A DNA stretch of 39,203 nt, from NCBI GenBank assembly GCA_003219695.1, contig QHQA01000084.1, positions 1 to 39,203 of the forward strand, given 5' to 3'. The notes beneath the pieces were generated by a model. That model was not told the origin of the DNA. It worked only from the letters and a program-made list of their open reading frames with translations, and ran no database searches. Source of the DNA: Verrucomicrobiota bacterium. Its GTDB lineage: Bacteria > Verrucomicrobiota > Verrucomicrobiia > Chthoniobacterales > UBA10450. A program made the position numbers and the translations under genes. Of this stretch, positions 7,341 to 15,504 are shown in pieces (position 1 is the first letter of the stretch; each line of letters begins with the position of its first letter).

Positions 7341-9263
7341 CTAATCAGATTCGTCTTCCTCTACCGGCTCGGCACGGCGGATTTCGGGTTCTTCGCGAGC
7401 GCGCCGCTGCTGATGGCTGACCATCTTTTGACCTTGGTAAAGTTCCTTGAAGACATCCGCAATCATCGGTGCAGCAGCTGAACCGCCGTGAACTTTGCTG
7501 CCGACATCGCCCTCGTAAACCGCTGCAAACGCATGGCGTGGTTGATCGGCAGGCAAAAACCCGGCGAACCACGCCGCTGTGCGCTCCTTGTTTTTTGGTC
7601 CCCATTGTGCGGTGCCGGTTTTTCCAGCGACTTCGACGTTGTCGAGACTCGCCTGATGCGCGGTGCCGCCTGTGCCATTGACCACGTTGGCCATTCCTGT
7701 GCGCAACTGCTCCAGCGTGTCGGGCGAAAGGTCGAGCGCTCTTTTCGCGCGCACCTGGTACGCACTCACAATCTGGTTATCGAACGTCTGCACCTGTTGC
7801 ACGAGTCGTGTTTGATACAATGTCCCGCCATTCGCGATGACGCCCATCGCCTGCGCCATTTGCAACGGCGTCACCTGGACATCCCCCTGGCCGATTGACA
7901 TGTTTGCGATGTCGCCGTTGAGGATTTTGCGGCCGTGTGTCGCTTTCATGTAATCGTCGTTTGGAATGCGGCCTTCTGCTTCACCGCGCAGCGGGATCCC
8001 GCATTTCGCGCCAAAACCCAGCTGTAACGCCCAATCGATAATTGGCCCCGAGCCGGTCTTGATCCCGACCTGATAAAACCAAGTGTCGCATGATTCCGTG
8101 AGCGCCTGGACAAAGTTCAACGCGCCGCGATCGCCTTTTTTCCAGTTGTGGAAAGTGACGTTGCCGATCTGAATTGACGGCACGCATTCGTATCGATCGT
8201 CCCGATAAACTGCGTGGCTTTCCAGCGCGGCAATCCCGACCGCAATCTTGAATGTGGACCCAGGCGGATAAGACGAACGATACGCTCGCGGCAAAAGCGG
8301 AATATCCGGGTTGTCCTGCAAGGCCTTGAGCTGCTCGGCCGAGATCGACGGCACAAACAGATTCGGATCGTATGTAGGCCAGGACGCCAGCGCGAGAATG
8401 TCACCGTTGTTTGGATCGATAATCACCATCGCGCCGCGTTTTGCTTTCGCTTCGAGCGTTTTTTCCGCCAGCTGTTGAAGCCGCAAATCCAGCGTGGTGA
8501 CCACATTGTATCCGGGCTCAGGCGGCGTGATGAGTTTCTCGGACGTTTTCCTGCCGTCCTTGTCGAAGGTGAGTTTGTATTCGCCGTGCTTGCCGGTGAG
8601 CATCTCATTGAAGGTTTGTTCCAGCCCCTCGCGTCCCTCCGTTTCCGGCCAGAGCGTTTCGTGATTATCCACGATGCCGTCCGGATTTCGTCCGGTCTTG
8701 CCGGTGTAGCCGACGACCTGGCCGGCAACTTTTCCATTGGGATAGACCCGCACATAGATGGGCCGCACTGTCACGCCAGCCGGCAGATCATTCTTGATCT
8801 TTTCGTATTCCGTTTCGCTAAGATTCTGCGCGATCTCCAGCGGCATGATTCCCCGATTGCGATAATGACGCACGATCGCTTCGTCAGAAATCCGGAGCTT
8901 GCGCCCGATCAGCTGGTCTGCCGCGTCGATTTTCTTCCTTGCAAAATCCACCGCCTGCGCATCGGAAAAATTCAGCGGCGTGGGAAAATTGACGACGAGA
9001 TTGTAGCTGAGTCGACTTTGCGCCAGCGGCGCGCCGCTACGGTCTGTGATTTGCCCACGCGGAGCGGGAACATCGAGGATGTAAGTGCGCGCGAGCTTTT
9101 GCGTCTCGAATGTCGGGATAATCGTCTCTTCTTCTGGCGACTCATTCGAACTCGGCGCAGGCGTGGGCATCAGGGTTTGCGCGCGCGCCGTCGCCGGTAC
9201 CGCCAACAGCGATAAGGCGATCCACAGATGCCGCAGATTTCCACAGATTCGGGCAAACTTCAT
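7341..9263 (-). CDS. mrdA: Penicillin-binding protein 2 (elongasome transpeptidase)
   Basis: A 640-residue class B penicillin-binding protein that cross-links peptidoglycan during side-wall elongation, normally with RodA. From the ATG at 9263: a signal-like segment ending ATARA (about 12-28) that probably stays as the membrane anchor, the pedestal domain with APRGQITDRSG (67-77), and the transpeptidase domain with S336-T-F-K339 (acylated Ser), S391-C-D393 and K548-T-G550. SCD instead of the commoner SxN is seen in some PBP2 proteins. The TTG at 9290 overlaps the uvrC stop and would add nine residues; the ATG is preferred because it places the hydrophobic segment at the N terminus. It follows uvrC closely on the same strand. 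No rodA or mreBCD is nearby. The C-terminal tail is charged and disordered. Confidence 0.93.
   Translation of the reverse strand: MKFARICGNLRHLWIALSLLAVPATARAQTLMPTPAPSSNESPEEETIIPTFETQKLARTYILDVPAPRGQITDRSGAPLAQSRLSYNLVVNFPTPLNFSDAQAVDFARKKIDAADQLIGRKLRISDEAIVRHYRNRGIMPLEIAQNLSETEYEKIKNDLPAGVTVRPIYVRVYPNGKVAGQVVGYTGKTGRNPDGIVDNHETLWPETEGREGLEQTFNEMLTGKHGEYKLTFDKDGRKTSEKLITPPEPGYNVVTTLDLRLQQLAEKTLEAKAKRGAMVIIDPNNGDILALASWPTYDPNLFVPSISAEQLKALQDNPDIPLLPRAYRSSYPPGSTFKIAVGIAALESHAVYRDDRYECVPSIQIGNVTFHNWKKGDRGALNFVQALTESCDTWFYQVGIKTGSGPIIDWALQLGFGAKCGIPLRGEAEGRIPNDDYMKATHGRKILNGDIANMSIGQGDVQVTPLQMAQAMGVIANGGTLYQTRLVQQVQTFDNQIVSAYQVRAKRALDLSPDTLEQLRTGMANVVNGTGGTAHQASLDNVEVAGKTGTAQWGPKNKERTAAWFAGFLPADQPRHAFAAVYEGDVGSKVHGGSAAAPMIADVFKELYQGQKMVSHQQRRAREEPEIRRAEPVEEDESD
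9222..9250 (-). repeat. Three degenerate copies of a 9-10 bp unit in the mrdA signal region
   Basis: CCACAGATG, CCGCAGATTT and CCACAGATTC (plus strand) follow one another and encode residues 5-14 of the mrdA product. The unit resembles short phrases repeated around genes in soil Verrucomicrobia genomes. Here it would form part of the N-terminal coding sequence. That it is a mobile repeat is a guess. Confidence 0.35.
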
Positions 9264-9286
9264 TTCACGCGAACTTTGCGGACAAA

Positions 9287-10927
9287 TCAATGCCGCTGCA
9301 AGAACTGGTGGACTTCTTCAGCCAGTTTTCGGCCGATGCCTTCTGTCGCGGCGATCTCCTCAACGCTCGCTTTGCGAAGACGATTCACAGAGCCAAATCG
9401 CCGCAATAACAAATTTTTCCGGTGCTGGCTCACACCCGGGCAATCATCGAGAATGCTTTCTTCGACGCGTTTTTTCATGAGCAACTGGTGATAGGCGTTT
9501 GCGAACCGATGTGCCTCGTCGCGGATGCGTTGAAGCAAACGCAGCGCACCGGAATTCATTGGAAGTCGCAACGGCAACGCGCGGCCCGGTCGATAGATCT
9601 CCTCGCGTTCCTTCGCCAGGCCGATAATCGGAAGATCGTGCAGACCCAGTCGCTGCAGCTCTCGGCACGCAGCGGAGAGCTGGCCTTTGCCGCCATCGAC
9701 AATGATCAAATCAGGAAGGCGAACGGCGACAAAACTTTCGTCATTCCGAGGGGAGCGCAGCGAAGTCGAGGAACCCCGTTGCGTTACCTGTGCGTTCTGC
9801 AACGGGGTCCCTCGACTTCGCTCGGGATGACGGGAAATTCGCTCCATCGCGTCAATAGCATTCTCTTGTGAAAATTCCGCCGCGCCGGGGTGCGCCGCTC
9901 GCGCTTCAAGAAGAATCCGCGAATACCTGCGCCGAATCACCTCAGCCATGCTGGCAAAATCGTCCTGTCCTTCGACTGTCCGAATACGGTACCGGCGGTA
10001 ATTATCTTTGTCCGGCACGCCGTCCCGGAAACAAACCATCGAAGCAACCACGTGCGTCGCTGAAATATTCGAGATGTCGAAACACTCCATGACCCGCGGC
10101 AGGCGCGGAAGTTTCAATGCGTCGGCGAGCTCGCGCACGTCCGCTATTGGGTCGATCGCGCTGGGCAGACTGCCACGCGTAAACCGTCGCGTCGGCTTCG
10201 TCGTGTCGCGCAAATGCTCGACCATGTCGCGCAGTTCCGCCGCTTTCTCGAAATCCATTTTCTCTGCCGCCTTGTGCATTTGTTGCTCGAGCGCCACGAT
10301 CATCTCTCGCGATTTGCCTTCGAGAAATTCGCACGCCTGCGCGACGCGCTCGCGGTATTGCTCTGCGCTGATTTCGCTAAGCCGCACCGGCACCTGGTAC
10401 GTCGAGGATTTTAATTCCCGCTCTGTCGGCGCGCCTCGGCCAAAGGTGAGCACTCCGAATTTTTTGCGCATGAAATTCAGCGTCTGCCGCAGCGCGCCAG
10501 CGTGCGCGTACGGACCGAAGTAGCGGCTACCATCGTCCTTTTTGAATCGGGCGAGCCGAAAGCGCGGCCATTCCTCGGAAAGGTCGACCCTGACCACGAG
10601 GAACCGCTTGTCGTCCCGGAACGAAACGTTGTAACGCGGCCGGTATTCCTTGATCAATTTGCCTTCGAGCAAGACGGATTCCGCTTCGCTGCGGACCGTG
10701 TGCGTCTCAAAATCCCAGGTCGCCTCCAGCATGGCGCGCGTCTTTAAATCGGCCTGCTCCATTTTGGACGGCAGGAAATACGAACTCACTCGTTTGCGCA
10801 GGTCGCGCGCCTTGCCCACGTAGATCACCCGGTTGAACCGATCGCGCATCAGGTACACACCCGGCTTATGCGGCACTTCCTGCACCTTCTTTTGCAGATC
10901 CGGTTTCGGTTTTGCTGATACGGCCAT
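9287..10927 (-). CDS. uvrC: Excinuclease ABC subunit C
   Basis: UvrC makes the two incisions of nucleotide excision repair after UvrA/UvrB damage recognition. Over 546 residues: a GIY-YIG nuclease domain (about 18-98, GVYLM and IYVGKA), a UVR UvrB-binding motif (about 206-240, EKMDFEKAAELRD), the RNase H-like nuclease (from about 280, ECFDISNISATHV, and IIVDGGKGQLSAA at 408-420) and C-terminal helix-hairpin-helix motifs (ATEGIGRKLAEEV). Two oddities. The stretch at about 157-190, where relatives have four cysteines for a [4Fe-4S] cluster, contains none. Residues about 366-396 are encoded by a palindromic repeat inserted in frame. Slightly shorter than the E. coli protein (610). The ATG at 10927 has no clear ribosome-binding site. 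Confidence 0.95.
   Translation of the reverse strand: MAVSAKPKPDLQKKVQEVPHKPGVYLMRDRFNRVIYVGKARDLRKRVSSYFLPSKMEQADLKTRAMLEATWDFETHTVRSEAESVLLEGKLIKEYRPRYNVSFRDDKRFLVVRVDLSEEWPRFRLARFKKDDGSRYFGPYAHAGALRQTLNFMRKKFGVLTFGRGAPTERELKSSTYQVPVRLSEISAEQYRERVAQACEFLEGKSREMIVALEQQMHKAAEKMDFEKAAELRDMVEHLRDTTKPTRRFTRGSLPSAIDPIADVRELADALKLPRLPRVMECFDISNISATHVVASMVCFRDGVPDKDNYRRYRIRTVEGQDDFASMAEVIRRRYSRILLEARAAHPGAAEFSQENAIDAMERISRHPERSRGTPLQNAQVTQRGSSTSLRSPRNDESFVAVRLPDLIIVDGGKGQLSAACRELQRLGLHDLPIIGLAKEREEIYRPGRALPLRLPMNSGALRLLQRIRDEAHRFANAYHQLLMKKRVEESILDDCPGVSQHRKNLLLRRFGSVNRLRKASVEEIAATEGIGRKLAEEVHQFLQRH
9740..9831. repeat. GTCAT-family palindromic repeat inside uvrC
   Basis: The element starts GTCATTCCGAG and ends CTCGGGATGAC, inverted ends with one mismatch, with long complementary arms (AAGTCGAGG against CCTCGACTT, AACCCCGTT against AACGGGGT). 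The arms match elements at 12894, 18081, 33459 and 37033. It codes for residues 366-396 of UvrC between the RNase H-like motifs, a spot where related proteins have a short variable loop. The reading frame stays open through it. Confidence 0.85.
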
Positions 10928-10942
10928 GCGGCAGCAAACTTA

Positions 10943-10982
10943 CCCGAGAAGGAAGCAGCTGAAAACCAGTCCTTCTCTCGGG
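10943..10982 (-). promoter_or_regulatory. Hairpin in the uvrC 5' region
   Basis: CCCGAGAAGGA (10943-10953) pairs with TCCTTCTCTCGGG (10970-10982) except for a 2-base bulge. It ends about 15 bases before the uvrC start on the minus strand and could be an mRNA leader stem. No known riboswitch or RNA family is recognised. Confidence 0.4.
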
Positions 10983-10995
10983 CAGTCGCAGCTGC

Positions 10996-11025
10996 AAAAA
11001 AGCGCCCGCAGAACTCTACGGGCAC
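10996..11025 (-). terminator. Rho-independent terminator of the Thr-rich protein gene
   Basis: On the minus strand GTGCCCG and CGGGCGC form a 7-bp stem (one G-T pair) with a 10-base loop, followed directly by TTTTTT (plus-strand A-run 10996-11001). It lies 30 bases after the stop of the gene at 11056-11484 and separates it from uvrC. Confidence 0.75.
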
Positions 11026-11055
11026 CTTTGATTCTTAGCGGAAACGACTCTCTCG

Positions 11056-11484
11056 TTACGGCTTTGTTGTTGTGGTAGTAGTCGTTTCCTCGTGCTTGTA
11101 AACTGTTACAGGCTGGGCCAACACAACTTTGCGCACTACGACCCGGTCACCAACGGTCGTGTAATAGATGGTTGCCGGCATGTCCGGCCGAATTGCAGAC
11201 CAGGTCACGACGCGACCTTCGGGATCTACAATGCTCGTCTCTTTGGTGTAGTAGTACCGCACGGGCGGCACATCCGGCGCCGTTCGGAAGGTAATGTAAT
11301 CCGAATCAGGCACGTTAGTCACGATTGTCCCGGCGGCGCTCGTGGTCGTCTGCGCGGTTGTAGTTGTGCCGGTTACCGGATCCGTGGTCGTTGTGGTCGT
11401 AGTTTGCTGCGCCAGCGCTAATCCGAGCGCTGCCGCGCAAAGCATGCCTGCTGTTAATATTTTCACTAATCTCGTTTGTTTCAT
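11056..11484 (-). CDS. Small secreted Thr-rich protein of unknown function
   Basis: A 142-residue exported protein. The ATG at 11484 is preceded by GAGGG seven bases upstream and starts a clear signal peptide (MKQTRLVK, hydrophobic core, LALAQ cleavage region). The mature protein begins with a Thr tract (two long runs of Thr around DPVTG), then a central globular part with VPPVRYYYTKET, DPEGRVVTW and VVVRKVVL, and ends in another run of seven Thr. I do not recognise the family. Low-complexity Thr segments suggest a flexible periplasmic or surface protein. It is a single-gene unit between a terminator and a divergent region shared with hisS. The Thr runs use ACA/ACT/ACG codons and could change length by slippage. 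Confidence 0.75.
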   Translation of the reverse strand: MKQTRLVKILTAGMLCAAALGLALAQQTTTTTTTDPVTGTTTTAQTTTSAAGTIVTNVPDSDYITFRTAPDVPPVRYYYTKETSIVDPEGRVVTWSAIRPDMPATIYYTTVGDRVVVRKVVLAQPVTVYKHEETTTTTTTKP

Positions 11485-11652
11485 ATTTGTCCCTCTGCTT
11501 TGATTAAATCGATGTTCTCCATTGTACATGGCTCCGGCCCCTTAACGCCGGAGTTTCTTCAGCTTTGCCTTGGTATCGTAGAATCCGGCTCGCCCGGTCG
11601 TGTCCGGGCCGGCGATCGAGTCGCCTCTTTCAGCGCGACGTAACGCCGCTTT

Positions 11653-12903
11653 ATGCAGACTTTGCCTGGCTTCCGCGATTTCCCGCCCGACAGCTGCGCG
11701 GCGCGTAATTACATTTTCGCGCGCTGGTGCGAGGTCGCGCGCCGGTACGGCTTTGTGGAATGGGAAGGCCCAGTCCTGGAGCCGACCGAGCTCTACAAAA
11801 AGAAGAGCGGAGTTGAAATTGTCGACCAACTTTTCCATTTCAAAGATAAAGGCGAACGCGAGGTGGCGATGCGCCCCGAGCTCACGCCCACGCTGGCGCG
11901 CGTGGTGGCTGCACACGAGCGCGAGTTCAAGAAACCGCTCAAGTGGTTTTCCATCGGTCAATTTTTCCGCTACGAAAAACAACAGCGCGGCCGGCTGCGG
12001 GAGCATTTTCAGTTGAATTGCGACATCATCGGCGAAGCAGATCTTGCCGGCGACGTCGAGCTGGTCGCGCTCTGCATCGATGTCTTGCGCGCGTTCGGCT
12101 TTAGCGAAAAAGATTTCGTCATCCGAATCAGCGATCGCGAATTCTGGACGGATTTCTTTCGGGAGAAAAATGTTCCGCCCGATCGCTGGGACGAATTGCT
12201 TCAGGTCATCGATAAGTCCGGCCGCGAGCCGCGCGAGAGAACTGCCGAGAAACTCGGTGACCTTGCAGACCTTGTTTTTGCAACTTTAAAGAGCGGCGGA
12301 AAAAGCAAAAAACTCGACAAGCTTGTCGCTGGTCTTCGCGAGCGCGGACTCGCGGACTTCGTCTCCATCGATGTTGGAATCGTTCGTGGACTCGCTTATT
12401 ACACCGGCATTGTATTCGAGCTGTTCGACCGGGCCGGCAAATTCCGCGCGATCGCGGGCGGCGGGCGTTACGACAATTTGATCAGCCTGCTCAGCGATGG
12501 CGCGGTTTCACTGCCCGCGCTTGGATTCGCAATGGGCGATGTTGTTCTCGGTGAACTGATCAACGAAACATCGCACGCTCATGAAGCCATGGAGAAAGCG
12601 ATTGCGAACGACCACGAGATCGACATCTACATCGTCATCGCCAAGGAAGAACGTCGTGCCGATGCGCTCAGGCACATCCAACAGCTGCGCGATCGCGGAT
12701 ATCGCGTCGATTACCCACTCACGCCGACCAAAGTGGCCCGTCAATTTCAAACCGCTGAAGAATTGGGGGCACGCGTAGCGCTTTTGTTCGGCGACGAATG
12801 GCCACAAGTGAAGCTGAAGAACATGGCGACAGCGCAGCAGGAACTCGTGCCGCAGGACCGCGTACTTGCGCACTTGCAAGCGCAAGTCAGCTTGTCATCC
12901 TGA
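11653..12903 (+). CDS. hisS: Histidyl-tRNA synthetase
   Basis: HisRS charges tRNA-His. The 416-residue class II enzyme shows motif 2-like FFRYEKQQRGRLREHFQ, the HisA region VRGLAYYTGIVFE and HisB AIAGGGRYDNL, then motif 3 around LPALGFAMGD and a C-terminal anticodon-binding domain from about 325 (EIDIYIVIAKEE). In HisA most HisRS proteins have RGLDYY; here the Asp is Ala, as in some lineages. The start ATG at 11653 gives the standard MQTLPGFRDFPP N terminus. The last residues (VSLSS) and the TGA stop fall in a GTCAT-family palindromic repeat, so the original C terminus was probably slightly different. Next on the same strand is aspS, 87 bases away, probably co-transcribed. Confidence 0.95.
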   Translation: MQTLPGFRDFPPDSCAARNYIFARWCEVARRYGFVEWEGPVLEPTELYKKKSGVEIVDQLFHFKDKGEREVAMRPELTPTLARVVAAHEREFKKPLKWFSIGQFFRYEKQQRGRLREHFQLNCDIIGEADLAGDVELVALCIDVLRAFGFSEKDFVIRISDREFWTDFFREKNVPPDRWDELLQVIDKSGREPRERTAEKLGDLADLVFATLKSGGKSKKLDKLVAGLRERGLADFVSIDVGIVRGLAYYTGIVFELFDRAGKFRAIAGGGRYDNLISLLSDGAVSLPALGFAMGDVVLGELINETSHAHEAMEKAIANDHEIDIYIVIAKEERRADALRHIQQLRDRGYRVDYPLTPTKVARQFQTAEELGARVALLFGDEWPQVKLKNMATAQQELVPQDRVLAHLQAQVSLSS

Positions 12904-12983
12904 GCGGAGCGCAGCGGAGTCGAAGGATCCCGCAATTAACCCTGGGTTTAACCACGGGATTCCTCGGCTTCGCTTGGAATGAC
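12894..12983. repeat. GTCAT-family palindromic repeat between hisS and aspS
   Basis: Inverted ends GTCATCC and GGAATGAC bound about 90 bases with complementary arms (AGTCGAAGGATCCCG against CGGGATTCCTCGGCTT). The left end supplies the hisS stop codon (TGA, 12901-12903) and the right end stops seven bases before the aspS ATG, so it fills the whole spacer. Same family as 9740-9831 and 33459-33545. Confidence 0.85.
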
Positions 12984-12990
12984 AAAAAAC

Positions 12991-14778
12991 ATGTATCGCA
13001 CGCACGATTGCAACTCACTTCGCAAGGCGGACATCGGCAGGCAGGTCTCACTTGCCGGATGGGTAAATGTTACGCGCGATCACGGCGGCGTGATCTTCAT
13101 TGATCTTCGCGATCGCGAAGGGCTCACCCAGGTGGTTTTTCGTCCAGAGGAAAATGCCGAGCTGGCGAAGGAAGCACACACGTTAGGCTACGAGGACGTC
13201 ATTCAGGTTTCGGGCCGCGCCGCCGCTCGGCCGCCCGGAACAGAAAATCCCAATCTCGCTACAGGTGATATTGAAGTTATCCCGAGCGAATTGCGCATTC
13301 TAAATCGCGCCGATCCGCTGCCGTTCCCACTCGATACCGAGCCGCAAAATGAAGATCTGCGGATGACGCACCGATACCTGGATCTGCGTCGGCCGCGGCT
13401 CGCGCGCAATTTGCGGATTCGTCATCGCGCGGCGAAAGCGACGCGCGATTACCTCGACAGCCAGGGCTTTGTCGAAGTCGAAACGCCCATTCTTTCCAAG
13501 AGCACACCGGAAGGCGCGCGCGATTTTTTGGTGCCGAGCCGGATCGCGCCGGGAAAATTCTACGCGCTTCCGCAGGCGCCGCAGCAATATAAACAACTGC
13601 TGATGGTTGCGGGCGTGGAAAAATATTTTCAGATTGCGAAATGTTTCCGCGACGAAGATTTGCGCGCCGACCGCCAACCGGAGTTTACGCAAATCGACAT
13701 TGAAGCGTCATTCGTCATGCCGGAGGAGATCTTCTCGGTTACCGAAGGAATGCTGGCTGCCATTTTCAAAGCCGCGCTTAACATCGACATCAAAACGCCA
13801 TTCGACCGGCTGACTTACCGGGACGCCGTCAATCGCTTCGGCAGCGATAAACCCGATCGCCGGTTTGGAATGGAGCTTGTCGATCTTGGAGAAATTTTTC
13901 GCGAGAGCGGTTTCAAAATATTTCGCGGCGCGCTCGATGCCGGCGGCGTGGTGAAAGCGATCAACGCGAACGGCTTTGCGGGAATCACCATTGGCCAGGC
14001 CGATGAACTCACTGAAATTGCAAAGTTGCACGGCGCGAAAGGTCTTGCTTTTATTAAGATCGAAAACGGCGAATGGAAATCGCCAATCGTTAAATTTTTC
14101 TCTGATGCCGAGAAAGCCGCGCTGCGATCGAAGCTCAATATCGAGGAAGGCGACTGTCTTTTCTTCGGCGCCGACAAATGGGAAATCGCTTGCGAAGTTC
14201 TGGGCCGATTACGCCTGCGCATCGCAGAGATGCAGGATTTACTCGGTAGGGCGCGATCTCCCAGCGCGCCGGACTGGGATTTTCTCTGGGTGACAGACTT
14301 TCCGCTGTTCGAATGGAGCGCGGAGGAAAACAAATGGAACGCCATGCATCATCCGTTTACGCGTCCTAAAACGGAAGACATGCCGTTATTTGAATCGAAG
14401 AAATTTCCCGAGGTTCGCGCCGAGGCATACGACGTCGTTTTAAACGGCGTCGAGATCGGCGGTGGCAGCATGCGAATTTACGAGCCGGAGCTACAAGAGA
14501 AAATGTTCGAGGCGCTCGGGATCAGCCCGGAAGCTCGACAATCGCAGTTTGGCCACCTGTTGCGCGCACTTCGGCTTGGCGCGCCGCCGCATGGCGGCAT
14601 CGCGTTCGGCTTCGACCGCGTAGTTATGCTGATCTGCGGCGAGCAAAGCATTCGCGACGTAATGGCGTTTCCAAAAAACAATCGCAGCATGGACCTAATG
14701 ACCAAATCGCCGGCCGAGGTCGATCCCAAGCAGCTACGCGATTTGGGAATCAAACCGGCAAAAGATAAAAAACTGTAG
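12991..14778 (+). CDS. aspS: Aspartyl-tRNA synthetase (bacterial type)
   Basis: AspRS charges tRNA-Asp, and also tRNA-Asn in organisms using the indirect Asn route; which type this is cannot be told by eye. The 595-residue product has the bacterial layout: N-terminal OB-fold anticodon domain (GRQVSLAGWVN, GVIFIDLRDREG), motif 2 (FRDEDLRADRQPEFTQID), the GAD insertion domain (about 295-410) and C-terminal motif 3 (GGIAFGFDRVVMLI). The ATG at 12991 gives MYRTHDC, which aligns with known N termini; the in-frame ATG at 12979 lies in the end of a palindromic repeat. The stop TAG is part of a CTGTAG end typical of the TGTAG repeats, followed at once by a terminator. Confidence 0.96.
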   Translation: MYRTHDCNSLRKADIGRQVSLAGWVNVTRDHGGVIFIDLRDREGLTQVVFRPEENAELAKEAHTLGYEDVIQVSGRAAARPPGTENPNLATGDIEVIPSELRILNRADPLPFPLDTEPQNEDLRMTHRYLDLRRPRLARNLRIRHRAAKATRDYLDSQGFVEVETPILSKSTPEGARDFLVPSRIAPGKFYALPQAPQQYKQLLMVAGVEKYFQIAKCFRDEDLRADRQPEFTQIDIEASFVMPEEIFSVTEGMLAAIFKAALNIDIKTPFDRLTYRDAVNRFGSDKPDRRFGMELVDLGEIFRESGFKIFRGALDAGGVVKAINANGFAGITIGQADELTEIAKLHGAKGLAFIKIENGEWKSPIVKFFSDAEKAALRSKLNIEEGDCLFFGADKWEIACEVLGRLRLRIAEMQDLLGRARSPSAPDWDFLWVTDFPLFEWSAEENKWNAMHHPFTRPKTEDMPLFESKKFPEVRAEAYDVVLNGVEIGGGSMRIYEPELQEKMFEALGISPEARQSQFGHLLRALRLGAPPHGGIAFGFDRVVMLICGEQSIRDVMAFPKNNRSMDLMTKSPAEVDPKQLRDLGIKPAKDKKL

Positions 14779-14780
14779 TG

Positions 14781-14804
14781 GCGGCTGTGTCAGCCGCATT
14801 TTTG
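14781..14804 (+). terminator. Rho-independent terminator after aspS
   Basis: GCGGCTG (14781-14787) and CAGCCGC (14791-14797) form a 7-bp stem with a TGT loop, then ATTTTTG. The TGTAG preceding it and the TGT loop match the TGTAGCC repeat family, so a repeat end appears to have become the terminator of the hisS-aspS unit. Confidence 0.85.
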
Positions 14805-14838
14805 TTGCACTGACGCGCGTTAAACTCCCGCTAGTTGC

Positions 14839-15159
14839 TCAATAACCCAGGGCCTTTTTCCGATCCAGCGCGCCGGGCAGAGCATCCTTTTTCACGGTAA
14901 TCGCTTCCGCGCCCGAGTCCTTTATCTGATGGGCCTGAGTCGCGTTGAATTCGATGTCTTTCGTGAATTCGGGAGGGAGGTCCGCCTCCGCATAGATGGC
15001 GTGCACCGGGCATACCTCTACGCACGCCATGCAATCAATGCAGTCTTCCGGGTGAATCACCACCTGGTTGTCCATTTCGTAGAAGCAGGCGACCGGGCAG
15101 ACTTCTACACAGTCGGTGAACTTGCATCCGTTACATTTCTCGGTGACGACGTGGGCCAT
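14839..15159 (-). CDS. fdxA: 7Fe ferredoxin (FdxA type)
   Basis: A 106-residue soluble electron carrier with a [3Fe-4S] and a [4Fe-4S] cluster. The pattern matches the Azotobacter FdI class: C9, C17 and C21 with C50 for the 3Fe cluster, and C40, C43 and C46 with C25 for the 4Fe cluster; C12 is the extra cysteine also present in FdI. The N terminus MAHVVTEKC and the tail with ITVKKDALPGA are typical. Electron partners are not evident from the neighbours (aspS convergent, symporter upstream on the same strand). The ATG at 15159 has no strong ribosome-binding site but matches the family start. Confidence 0.93.
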   Translation of the reverse strand: MAHVVTEKCNGCKFTDCVEVCPVACFYEMDNQVVIHPEDCIDCMACVEVCPVHAIYAEADLPPEFTKDIEFNATQAHQIKDSGAEAITVKKDALPGALDRKKALGY

Positions 15160-15504
15160 TGGATTTCGATTTGTTGAGAGTTACGTAAAAAACCGCCGTT
15201 ACGAGTAACTGGCGACTCAGCACGAGTCAAATGCCTGCTTTATTTTCCGTCTGCTCCAATCAAACGAAAAGCTGAAGCTTTCCAGCGCTCTCCGGTTCCG
15301 ATTAGTTGCCCCTTTCCTGAGAGGTATCGCGTTTCGTGACAGCTTTAGGAGTGCGCGCGCGTCGTCGCGTCGCGTTCGCAGCGGGCGCGCTGAGTGGAAA
15401 GCGGTGCGAGGACGCCCCGCACTCCGAAAGCACTTCGTGCGAAAGTATCGATCGAGTCTCAAGGAGCGACGGCTTGGGTAGCCGTCACTCTTGGCGGCTT
15501 TTTT
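15160..15504. other. Intergenic stretch between ferredoxin and symporter genes, no gene
   Basis: 345 bases with no convincing open frame. The left part must hold the ferredoxin promoter. The right part has GC-rich fragments resembling dispersed repeats (a stretch around GAGGACGCCCCGCACTCC, a GCAC-TTC-GTGC hairpin near 15431-15441) and the palindrome at 15464-15490. I looked for 6S, SRP, tmRNA and RNase P signatures and found none. Confidence 0.5.
15464..15490. repeat. Palindrome downstream of the symporter gene
   Basis: GAGCGACGGCT and AGCCGTCACTC are complementary arms of 11 bases with one mismatch and a 5-base loop. On the plus strand a T7 run follows 11 bases later. It may terminate or stabilise the symporter transcript on the minus strand. 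Confidence 0.5.

Noticed and set aside
8214-9215. Long open frame antisense to mrdA
   Set aside because: Arg-rich, no family features, and it lies wholly inside a well-supported PBP2 gene.
10943-10982. Possible SRP (4.5S) RNA because of the GAAGGAAGCAGC string
   Set aside because: The rest of the conserved SRP domain IV and the pairing around the GGAA tetraloop are missing; it is better explained as a plain leader hairpin.
15160-15504. Possible structured RNA gene in the 345-bp gap
   Set aside because: It has a palindrome and a T-run, but no 6S, tmRNA, RNase P or SRP signature; repeat fragments explain the structure better.
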